Shown: piece by piece, positions 1 to 6,400 of the stretch
Layout: the number at the start of each line of letters is the position of its first letter
Numbering within the stretch: the first letter of the stretch is position 1
Assembly: GCA_031273145.1 (NCBI GenBank)
Contig: JAISSL010000290.1
Location: 1 to 7,351 of the forward strand
Origin: Zoogloeaceae bacterium
GTDB lineage: Bacteria > Pseudomonadota > Gammaproteobacteria > Burkholderiales > Rhodocyclaceae
Reading direction: 5' to 3'
DNA length: 7,351 nucleotides
The notes under the pieces: generated by a model
Told to the model about the DNA's origin: nothing
Seen by the model: the letters and a program-made list of their open reading frames with translations, nothing else
Database searches by the model: none
Program-made: the position numbers and the translations under genes

Positions 1-1082
1 TGGATTTGCGAACGCATGGACGACAGGGAAGGAACCGCCACCAGCAGATTGAGCGCATCCGCATCGAGTACCAGCGTGTTTGGCGCGGTCAGCACGCGCG
101 GCAGCAGTTCCCGCGCAAATCCGACCTGCCCCATGCCGGGGCCGCAGGCCAGCACGGCAAGCGGCGTATCGAAAATCCGCGCAGCCTGCCGCAGCATCAA
201 TTCCGGTTGCTCATAATCCACCGACTTGGCATCGAACATGCCAATATACACCTTGCCCGCGCCGAGTTTCAGGGCGGCGCGTCCCGCCAGCAAGACCGCG
301 CCCTGCATCGCGGTTGCGCCGCCCAGAATCCCCACGTTGCCGTAATTCCCCTTGTGGCTGTTGGCGCGGCGCGGCTTCAGACAATGGGCAAAGGCTCCGG
401 TAGAAAGGAGATGGCCATCGGCCTTGACGGCCAATCCCGCCAGACCCAGATCGGCTACCCGAATCTCGCCGCTGTAATCGGGACCGTCGCCCGTATAAAG
501 TCCGGGCTTGGCAGCAATGAAGGTTAAGGTATGACTGGCGGTAATGGCGGGCAGATGGGCAAAGCCGCTATCGGCATCCAGCCCGGATGGGCAATCGAGC
601 GCCAGAATCGGGCAATTCTGCTCGCGGGCAATCCGGTTCGCCGCCCCGACCAGATAGGCAGAATGCCCCTCAATCGAGCGGGTGAGACCGATGCCAAAGA
701 GGCCGTCCATAATCAGGGAAAAGCGGGTGTTCGCGGGAATGTCGGCGACAAATTTGCCCCCGGATGCGATGAACTGCTGGCAGGCCGCGTCGGCTTCCGG
801 CGGCAGGACATGCCCCCGCCCCAGAAAAACGGTGATGACGGAAAACCCTCTCTGTCGCAGCAGGGAAGCGGCGCTGATGGCATCGCCGCCATTGTTGCCC
901 ATCCCTGCCAGCACGAGAATGGGATCATCGCTTGCGCGGCACAGTTCCTGCGCCCATTTTGCCGCTTCCTCTGCGGCGCGCGCCATCAGGATTCCGCCCG
1001 GACGCCCCGCCTCAATCTGGCGAATCGTCTGGCGACAAAAAAGCGGACGGCAAGGCAGGGGCGCGGAAACAGCAGAACACAT
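1..1082 (-). CDS. nnr: Bifunctional NAD(P)H-hydrate epimerase / ADP-dependent (S)-NAD(P)H-hydrate dehydratase, 3' end outside window
   Basis: Cytosolic metabolite-repair enzyme. The N-terminal NnrE (YjeF) domain epimerises damaged NAD(P)H hydrates, and the C-terminal NnrD domain dehydrates the S form back to NAD(P)H using ADP. 360 codons are visible of a family usually near 490-515 aa, so the end of NnrD is missing. NnrE spans about residues 15-215: nucleotide loop GMGNNGGDA (60-68), DGLFGIGL (126-133) with the expected catalytic Asp, DCPSGLDADSG (163-173), and KPGLYTGDGPDYSGE (192-206). NnrD begins near 235: HKGNYGNVGILGGA (243-256), AGRAALKLGAGKVY (266-279), ACGPGMG (312-318), LDADALNLL (339-347). 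The ATG at 1082 is chosen because GGAG lies 8 nt upstream; the ATG at 1110 is out of frame. It lies 49 bp after the lipoprotein gene with no terminator seen, so it is probably the third gene of the marR operon. Family assignment is secure; regulation is inferred. Confidence 0.95.
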   Translation of the reverse strand, partial: MCSAVSAPLPCRPLFCRQTIRQIEAGRPGGILMARAAEEAAKWAQELCRASDDPILVLAGMGNNGGDAISAASLLRQRGFSVITVFLGRGHVLPPEADAACQQFIASGGKFVADIPANTRFSLIMDGLFGIGLTRSIEGHSAYLVGAANRIAREQNCPILALDCPSGLDADSGFAHLPAITASHTLTFIAAKPGLYTGDGPDYSGEIRVADLGLAGLAVKADGHLLSTGAFAHCLKPRRANSHKGNYGNVGILGGATAMQGAVLLAGRAALKLGAGKVYIGMFDAKSVDYEQPELMLRQAARIFDTPLAVLACGPGMGQVGFARELLPRVLTAPNTLVLDADALNLLVAVPSLSSMRSQI

Positions 1083-1090
1083 CGTGAAAA

Positions 1091-1094
1091 CTCC
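1091..1094 (-). promoter_or_regulatory. Ribosome binding site of nnr
   Basis: GGAG lies 8 nt before the ATG at 1082. It supports that start, and gives nnr its own translation initiation site although it probably shares a transcript with the two genes upstream. Confidence 0.6.
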
Positions 1095-1131
1095 GTGGAT
1101 TAAATTCCATGCCCTGCAAATGTACCCGAAT

Positions 1132-1608
1132 TTAGCCCGCCAGAACAGAAAGAAATAAATCCACCCGCTGTCTTTTCGGCGTGGACAGAGGCTCATCCGG
1201 CGCATGGGCTTCCTGTTCGCCGCGCACCGAAATCTTGATGCGGTACGGGCGAACGCCCAGCTCGACCAGTTTGTTCCGCACCCGGTTTGCGGCCTGCCGC
1301 GCGTGCTCAATGCTTATCTCACGGCTGCCTTCAGCGGACGGCCAGGCTTCCAGGGTAAACAGGACGTTTTTCCGATTCCGCTTCTCCAGGATTTCACGCA
1401 GGGATTGCGTCACCTCAACCGGCAACGGGGCATTGGCGGGCGGAAGAAACAGGATGGCGTCCGGTTTTACTGTATCTTCGGACAGAATGGGGGCGCTAAC
1501 CTGGGGAAGGTCCGGGGCGTTCGCGGCTTCCTGTCCGGCAGGTAGCGTACAGGCACAAAGGCCAAGGAGCGCGAATCCAGAAATTCCCCAGCGGGTTTTA
1601 CGCATCAT
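1132..1608 (-). CDS. Small predicted lipoprotein with a degenerate OmpA-like domain
   Basis: 158 aa, not recognised as a named protein. The N-terminus (MMRKTRW, then a hydrophobic stretch at 8-19) ends in L17-C-A-C20, an acceptable lipobox, so Cys20 would be lipidated and the protein held in the periplasm at a membrane. A Pro/Ala-rich linker follows (about 21-62). Residues about 63-155 look like an OmpA C-terminal domain: a long helix with ARQAANRVRNKLVELGV (103-119), PYRIKISVRGEQEA (121-134), and KRQRVDLFLS (145-154), matching the usual GxGE and NRRVEI ends. In a gapless comparison with E. coli OmpA from memory, the peptidoglycan-binding Asp falls on Ser and the Arg position is not kept, so binding is doubtful. 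The first ATG overlaps the marR stop as ATGA, and no separate Shine-Dalgarno is obvious, so translation is probably coupled. Lipoprotein call good, domain call moderate, function unknown. Confidence 0.85.
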   Translation of the reverse strand: MMRKTRWGISGFALLGLCACTLPAGQEAANAPDLPQVSAPILSEDTVKPDAILFLPPANAPLPVEVTQSLREILEKRNRKNVLFTLEAWPSAEGSREISIEHARQAANRVRNKLVELGVRPYRIKISVRGEQEAHAPDEPLSTPKRQRVDLFLSVLAG

Positions 1609-2132
1609 GCGGCAGACCGTTCGGTATAAGGTGAAATGGGCGCGACGATGTCCGCCAGAGGCATATTCGCGGAGTTCATGACGGACGGATCGCGTTGCTG
1701 CAAAATCGCTAACAGTTTGTTCAGGACTAAATGTAACCCAGTTAGGTCATCATTGGGAAGCTGTTGCAGGGCATTGGGCAAAATACCTTCCAGCGGACGT
1801 GGCGCGCTGTTCAAAACGCGCAGACCCTCTTCCGTCGGGTACAGTCGCACCACCCGCTGATCCCGGTCTGCCCGCTGCTTTTTGGTCAGCTTCTGGCGGC
1901 AGAGCTGGTCGGTCAGGTTGCTGCACGTAGACTGGTGAATGCACATCATATTGGCCAGGTCGGAGACCCGCACCCCCGGTTGCTGGGCGACAATGGAAAG
2001 TCCCCAGATCTGGGTGCCGCTGATCCGGCTTATGGTTTCCGTCTGCTGAAAATGCCGTTTGATCGTATTGAAAATGGCGCGAAATTGTTTTAGGACGTCG
2101 AGAGGCGTTGGAGTTATGGTTGTCTGGTTCAT
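1605..2132 (-). CDS. MarR-family winged-helix transcriptional regulator
   Basis: 175 aa DNA-binding protein, expected to act as a dimer on a palindromic operator and usually to repress its own operon. After a helical N-terminal segment (about 10-50), the winged helix runs from VRVSDLANMM (54-63) through the recognition helix IHQSTCSNLTDQL (65-77) to the wing RADRDQRVVRLYPTEEG (87-103), which carries the MarR signature DxR followed by L-x-x-T-x-x-G spacing. Three cysteines (64, 70, 78) sit within or beside these helices, which is unusual and could suit thiol sensing. The C-terminal tail after the dimer helix (about 149-175) is longer than in typical members of 140-160 aa. The ATG at 2132 is preferred to the in-frame ATGs at 2138, 2144 and 2183 because GAGGA lies 5 nt before it. 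The stop TGA overlaps the next gene's ATG. The ligand cannot be told from sequence. Confidence 0.9.
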   Translation of the reverse strand: MNQTTITPTPLDVLKQFRAIFNTIKRHFQQTETISRISGTQIWGLSIVAQQPGVRVSDLANMMCIHQSTCSNLTDQLCRQKLTKKQRADRDQRVVRLYPTEEGLRVLNSAPRPLEGILPNALQQLPNDDLTGLHLVLNKLLAILQQRDPSVMNSANMPLADIVAPISPYTERSAA

Positions 2133-2137
2133 GGTCA

Positions 2138-2142
2138 TCCTC
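2138..2142 (-). promoter_or_regulatory. Ribosome binding site that sets the marR start
   Basis: GAGGA followed by 5 nt (TGACC) and ATG at 2132. The in-frame ATGs further upstream have no comparable purine run before them, so the 17-residue N-terminal extension they would add is unlikely. Confidence 0.65.
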
Positions 2143-2160
2143 ATGTTTATAATGGAACCA

Positions 2161-2178
2161 AATGACGTTAACATCATT
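2161..2178. promoter_or_regulatory. Near-perfect 18-bp palindrome, candidate MarR operator
   Basis: AATGACGTTAACATCATT has 8 of 9 symmetric base pairs, with only positions 6 and 13 mismatched. It lies 28 bp before the marR ATG. MarR-family dimers typically bind palindromes of about this length in their own promoter or leader, so autoregulation at this site is a reasonable inference. Binding is not shown by sequence alone. Confidence 0.5.
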
Positions 2179-2190
2179 GGCATATCAGTT

Positions 2191-2212
2191 CATAGGTCGG
2201 TTTGACCCTATG
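2191..2212. repeat. Imperfect inverted repeat upstream of marR
   Basis: CATAGGTC and GACCCTATG form arms of 8 pairs with one bulged C and a 5-base loop (GGTTT). It could be a second regulator half-site pair or an RNA hairpin in the marR leader. It also contains TTGACC on the plus strand (2202-2207), but no good -10 box follows at normal spacing. Confidence 0.4.
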
Positions 2213-2239
2213 ACTTAAGGCTAGATTTTAGCGTAAGTC
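2212..2239. repeat. Inverted repeat / hairpin with 10 base pairs upstream of marR
   Basis: GACTTA (2212-2217) pairs with TAAGTC (2234-2239) and GCTA (2220-2223) with TAGC (2229-2232), around a GATTT loop and a small internal bulge (AG against G). No T-run follows on either strand, so it does not look like an intrinsic terminator. It lies next to the TATAAT candidate, where a regulator or leader structure would be expected. Confidence 0.45.
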
Positions 2240-2240
2240 T

Positions 2241-2246
2241 ATTATA
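2241..2246 (-). promoter_or_regulatory. Candidate -10 box for the marR operon
   Basis: TATAAT on the minus strand matches the sigma-70 -10 consensus exactly and would place a start site near 2234, giving a leader of about 100 nt containing the three inverted repeats. No -35 match exists at 16-18 bp (the 17-bp position reads CGCAGA), and such matches arise easily in AT-rich DNA, so confidence is low. Confidence 0.3.
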
Positions 2247-2275
2247 GATATCGTATATTTATTTCTGCGCGCGCT

Positions 2276-2287
2276 TTTGCCGGCAAA
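2276..2287. repeat. Perfect 12-bp palindrome TTTGCCGGCAAA
   Basis: All six base pairs are symmetric. It lies immediately before the plus-strand Shine-Dalgarno at 2291-2295 and about 30 bp upstream (minus-strand sense) of the candidate -10 box at 2241-2246. It may be a protein-binding site, but a single copy gives little to decide on. Confidence 0.35.
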
Positions 2288-2304
2288 GAGAGGAGACAGG
2301 TACT

Positions 2305-2340
2305 ATGTCAAATAATTCCATAGCCCAGTTAACCTATTGA
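2305..2340 (+). CDS. Possible 11-codon leader peptide or orphan gene start
   Basis: AGGAG (2291-2295) stands 9 nt before an ATG that opens the frame MSNNSIAQLTY and stops at TGA 2338-2340. The ribosome site is strong and is the only plus-strand one of note in the gap, yet no plus-strand gene follows, and the frame does not continue after the stop. It could be a leader peptide whose gene was lost, the remnant of a decayed gene, or chance. No good plus-strand promoter was found. Confidence 0.2.
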   Translation: MSNNSIAQLTY

Positions 2341-2357
2341 TATTTAAAGAACTATTA

Positions 2358-2375
2358 ACTTTGTATATACTTTGT
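2358..2375. repeat. Direct repeat ACTTTGT x2 separated by ATAT
   Basis: ACTTTGT occurs at 2358-2364 and again at 2369-2375, an 11-bp period that would put both copies on one face of the helix. It lies within the most AT-rich part of the gap. It may be a protein site or a chance product of low-complexity sequence. Confidence 0.3.
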
Positions 2376-2568
2376 TTTCACGATGTTTATGTGGGGTATA
2401 CGAGACAGTTGATTTTGTGATTTAGTGTGTTCGCAAGCTGTTTACGGGCATTTTGGAGACCTGGAAAATTACAGGGCATGATTCAGGAAACATATCCGGG
2501 ATGATTATCGGGGCGCGAACAGCGCCAGATTACACAACTTAATAGGTTGAATAAAGGGTTACGGCTAT

Positions 2569-2594
2569 CCCGGTTGCGTCATGACGAGGCCGGG
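2569..2594. repeat. Imperfect inverted repeat just after the RNA methyltransferase gene
   Basis: CCCGG (2569-2573) and CCGGG (2590-2594) enclose the perfect palindrome CGTCATGACG (2577-2586). It starts two bases after the methyltransferase stop codon, where a transcript end is expected, but no T-run follows on the minus strand, and that strand has mismatches in the middle of the stem. It may protect the 3' end of the recCB transcript rather than terminate it. Confidence 0.3.
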
Positions 2595-2595
2595 G

Positions 2596-3402
2596 CTATT
2601 TCCTTGCCTGACGGCGGCGCAGGCTCTCGAACAGGCAAATGGCGGCGGCGGCGGAAACGTTGAGCGATTCCATCGCGCCCGGCATGGCGATGCGGACGCG
2701 ATGGCCTGCTTCTCCAAGCGTTGCCGCGCCAATGCCCTGCCCTTCTGCGCCAAAGACCCAGGCAAGCGGCGCGTGGGCAGGCCAGCGAACGATATGCAGG
2801 GGTTCCGCGTCCTGAACGGTTGCGGCCAGACTCACCCCTTTGAATGCGCGTAAAAAGGCCGGTAAATCCGCCGCCTCGTAAATCCGCGCCTGAAAATGCG
2901 CGCCCTGTCCGGCTCGCAACACCTTGGCCGACCAGGCAGAGGCGCAATGGGCGGAAAGAAGCGCCTGGGAAAATCCCGCCGCCGCCGCAGTTCGCAGCAG
3001 ACAGCCCAGATTGCCGGGGTCCTGGATGCCGTCCAGCAAGAGGGTATCCACGTCCGGCAGGGGTGAGTCGGACTGCTTGGGTAAGGGAACCCGCGCCACA
3101 ATGCCCGCTGGAGTTTCCGTATCCGCCAGTTTGCGAAACAGGGCATCCGGCGAGCAAAAGATTTCTGCCGGGGCGCGTAGGCTCTGGGCATGGTCGGCCA
3201 GCCAGCCCGCAATTTCCAGGCGTTTTATGCCGCTCTCGCTCACCCAGACTCCCAGCGGCAGTCCATACACAGCCTGCCAGGCGTCAAGCAGGTGCATCCC
3301 TTCCAGCAGGATTTCCCCGCTCTTTTTCTGGGCGCGGGTTGAGCCGCCCAGTTTTTTCCAGTCCTGATAATGCGGGTTAGACGCGGAAGTCACCGTTTTC
3401 AT
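2596..3402 (-). CDS. TrmH/SpoU-family RNA 2'-O-methyltransferase
   Basis: 268 aa. Transfers a methyl group from S-adenosylmethionine to a ribose 2'-OH in tRNA or rRNA; the target cannot be told from sequence. The N-terminal part (about 1-110) resembles the small RNA-binding domain of this family: TSASNPHYQDWKKL (5-18) and GEILLEGMHLLDAW (29-42). The SPOUT knot domain shows all three motifs: DGIQDPGNLGCLLRTA (124-139) with the invariant Asn131 and Arg137, VFGAEGQGIG (216-225), and IAMPGAMESLNVSAAAAI (238-255), which form the trefoil-knot cofactor site. The ATG at 3402 is chosen because GGAGG lies 4 nt upstream and the residues before it in the open frame overlap recB. That ATG overlaps the recB stop (ATGA), tying it to the recCB operon. 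The family is certain. I do not call it rlmB or trmH because the length and N-terminus do not single one out. Confidence 0.93.
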   Translation of the reverse strand: MKTVTSASNPHYQDWKKLGGSTRAQKKSGEILLEGMHLLDAWQAVYGLPLGVWVSESGIKRLEIAGWLADHAQSLRAPAEIFCSPDALFRKLADTETPAGIVARVPLPKQSDSPLPDVDTLLLDGIQDPGNLGCLLRTAAAAGFSQALLSAHCASAWSAKVLRAGQGAHFQARIYEAADLPAFLRAFKGVSLAATVQDAEPLHIVRWPAHAPLAWVFGAEGQGIGAATLGEAGHRVRIAMPGAMESLNVSAAAAICLFESLRRRQARK

Positions 3403-6400
3403 TTTCCCTCCAAGGCCAGTTCCAATTGGGTGAGCAAGTCTGGGTTGGGCGGCAGCCAGCAGAATCCGGCAGGGTTCCCCGAATCCGACCAGTTGGGGCG
3501 AACGCCGCGAATGAAAAGATAGCACGCGCCGCCCAGATGCAGGGCTGGGTCGTAATCGGGCAGGCGAACGCGCAGATAACGATGCAAGGCCAGCAGGTAG
3601 AGGCGTGCCTGAAGGTAGTAGCCATGTTTCTGCATGGCAAGCGTAAGCGCGGGGGCGGCGTAATCCGGGAGTTGCCAGCCTAAATGATTGCTCTTCCAGT
3701 CGAGAACGTAGTAACGCCCTTCGTATTCAAACACGAGGTCAATAAAGCCTTTCAGATAGCCGTTCAAGGCCGGGGCGGTCAGGTGGGGCAACGGCTCGTT
3801 TGCCGCCGCCATGTGTTCGACCAGACGCGCCGGATTAAGAGAAGGGGCGGGAAGATGAAAAGCCAGTTCGCGCAAGGTTTGCCCAGGGCAAAGTTGATTC
3901 AAGCACAGCCGCGCATCCCCAAAGAGCGGCAGCGGAGTAGCGAGAACGTCGTTGGCCAGTTGGCAGAGTTGCGCCTGCCAGCGCGAGAAATTCTTCTCCC
4001 GTGCCGCTCCTTTACTGTCTTTATCATCCGCGCCATGCCGCGTGGGCTGCGGATTCGCTTGCAGGGCGCGAAATGCCGCAGGCGCGAAGGTAGCCGGGTC
4101 GTTAAAATCAATCTGCTCGAAAAAGGCATGGATACAGTCTCCGGCACGAGCGCCTTTCGGAAAATAGAGGATGTCATGTTCCGGCAGAGCGTCCTGAAAA
4201 GTCCCCTGTTCCGGCGCAAAAGAGGAAGCGACCGCGTCGTGTTCCTTTGCTTCCTCGCTCCAGGAAGCGCCGCGTATCAGGCCGGAAAAACTCTCCAGCC
4301 GCCAGCCAGAGCGAAGTGAATGCGCCGGAAAAGCCGCCGGGAGAATAATTGGGGAAGCTGTTGCGTCTGCCCGACCCAAATCCTGTTCTGGAATTGAGGG
4401 CGTTTCAACCGTGCCGCCTGCCGCCTCGGCGACATGTTGCCAGGCAAGGCAGATGAGTTCTTCATTGGGCAGCTTTTTATCCCCGTTCAGCCAGTCCTGC
4501 GGCGTGCAGTTTTCGCCCGCCACCAGCCAGTTCAGGAGGCTGTCGTCAGGCTCGTCAGGCAAGGGATTGCAGACAAGGTAACAACGCAGCACGGCGCGGG
4601 TCAAGGCCACATAAATCAAGCGAAGCGACTCTTCCGCCTGTTCCCGTCGCGCCAGTTGCTTGCCGGATTCCCTGTTTTCCGGGCGATAGTCAATGATGGA
4701 GATGCCGTTTGCTTCCGGGTCGTGATAGACCTGTCCCGCCAAAGAATTAGGAGGCGGACGATGGTCTTTCCAGAGGAACGGGCAAAATACAATGTCGTAT
4801 TCCAGTCCCTTGGCCTTGTGGATAGTGACGATCCGCACCAGATCGTACCCGGATTCCAGCCGGATTTGCGTCGCTTCTCCGCCCGGCGGATTGGCAAGAG
4901 CCAGCGAATAGACCTCGAATAACCGCTCTGGCGTCAGTTTGTCGCCGGTCTCTTCAGCGTGCAGCAATTCCTGAAGATGGAGATAGTCGGTCAAAGCGCG
5001 TTCGCCACCCGGCAGGGCAAGCAGGCGGGCACACAGCTTTCCCGTTGCTTCCAGGTCGGACAAAGCGGCGAGAATGCCTTTTTCCCGCCAGAGCCGATGC
5101 GCCTTCGCAAACCGGGTCATATGCTGCGCGAGTTCGGCCTCGGTCAAGCCGGCAATTTCCGGGGCGGCAAGACCGAACAGGCAGGTGGCAAGCGCGGCCT
5201 TGATCCGGCGCGTATCGCGGGGAACCAGAAGCGCCGCCAGTATTGATGCCAGATCGGTTGCCACCTCGCTTGCATAGACGCTTTTGAGCGAGAGTTCCAC
5301 CGCGCGCACCCCCGCTTCTGCAAGCGCCTGTCGGATTTGTCGGCCTTCCCGGTTGGTTCGCACCAGAATGGCAATGCGTCTGGCTTCCAGCGGTTTGTCA
5401 TTGACCCGGATTTTCCCGGCGCGGGAGGCGGATATGAGCCGCGCCACTTCTGCCGCCGTGGCGCTAATTGCCCATCTGGCGGCATCCTTTTCTTCGCTGT
5501 AACTTTCCGGCGGTTGCCAGAAACAGAACGCAGGACGGGCAGGCTCGCTCTCGTCGTGGAAAGACGGCAAGGGTTTTGCCCCCCGCATGGCAGGCGGAAA
5601 ATCCAGTTCTTCCAGCATGAAGGGATTTTCCTGCGCGGAAAACAGCGCGTTGATGCCCTTCAAAACGCCTTCCACCGAACGCTGGTTATGGTTCAGGCCA
5701 AACGTCTGTTCCGGTTCGACCGTCTTTCGGGCGGCGAAGTAGGTCGGCAAATCCGCCTGGCGAAAACTGTAAATGGCCTGCTTGGGGTCGCCCACGAAGA
5801 ACAGGCCGCTCCCCGCAGGTTCATCCGCATAAATAGCCTCAAAAATCGCGTACTGGAGCGGGTCGGTATCCTGAAACTCGTCAATCAGGGCGACGGGATA
5901 CATTTCCCGCAGCCGTTCCGCCAGAGCTTTTCCGCTTTCTCCCTGCAAGGCTTGATGGACATTTTGCAGCATGTCGTTAAAGTCGAAATGGCGCTGCCGC
6001 CGCTTCAGTTCTGCAAGCGCCGCCGGAAAAAACGCCAGATAATCCCGTTGCAGTCTGGCAAGGCGGGCTTCACAAAAACGCTGGCAGGTTTTTGCCCATA
6101 TACATAAGGTATCCACCAAATGAAAAAATGGGTGTTCCGGTATGTCGCCTCCCTTTTTGGTCTTTTTCGCCAAATAGCTGGCGGAAAACGCTTTCATTGC
6201 CTCATACGTTTGGTCAGGCTGGTTGAGCGCAAAATAGCGCGTCCATGCGTCCTGCCAGAGCGGCAGTATTTCCGCTCTATAGATATGGGCATGAAGGCTG
6301 GAGGCGGCGATTTTTTCAGCCAACAGCGCCACAATGGCTTCCTGCTCCGCCTGCCAGAGGGCAGCGGCTTCTGCAAAGGCGGCTTGAAGTTCGGCTTCAT

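Larger units (their letters stand above)
2133..2595. other. AT-rich intergenic region with several inverted repeats, no convincing gene
   Basis: 463 bp between the RNA methyltransferase stop and the marR start, the only long non-coding stretch in the window. It is much richer in A+T than the flanking genes: 2341-2400 has 15 G/C in 60 bases. The half near marR (2160-2290) holds four inverted repeats, described separately. The middle (2305-2400) holds a mini-ORF with a strong ribosome site and a short direct repeat. In 2400-2560 I see only short frames (9-23 codons) without ribosome sites, and a 5-bp GC stem at 2512-2526 without a T-run. No tRNA, riboswitch or insertion-sequence end was recognised. 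Confidence 0.8.

Noticed and set aside
2202..2230. Plus-strand promoter starting with TTGACC
   Set aside because: The hexamer 17 bp downstream is ATTTTA, a poor -10 box, and there is no gene of normal size to serve.
2306..2311. Minus-strand TTGACA as a -35 box for marR
   Set aside because: No -10-like hexamer lies 16-18 bp downstream (CTTTGC at 17 bp), and the TATAAT at 2241-2246 is far too distant.
2512..2526. GGCGC/GCGCC hairpin as a transcription terminator
   Set aside because: The stem is only 5 bp and no T-run follows on either strand.
2331..2548. AACCTATT (2331-2338) and its inverse AATAGGTT (2541-2548) as ends of a mobile element
   Set aside because: The match stops at 8 bp, the sequence between holds no transposase or other gene, and no target-site duplication was seen. 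Matches of this length are easy in AT-rich DNA.
3403..3525. An in-frame extension of the RNA methyltransferase by 41 codons
   Set aside because: It overlies the conserved RecB C-terminus, and the start at 3402 has a strong ribosome site and family-like N-terminus.
5337..6107. Long plus-strand open frame (256 codons) and others opposite recB and nnr
   Set aside because: They are antisense shadows of GC-rich genes. The minus strand carries clear, complete protein motifs, and the plus frames show no recognisable domains.
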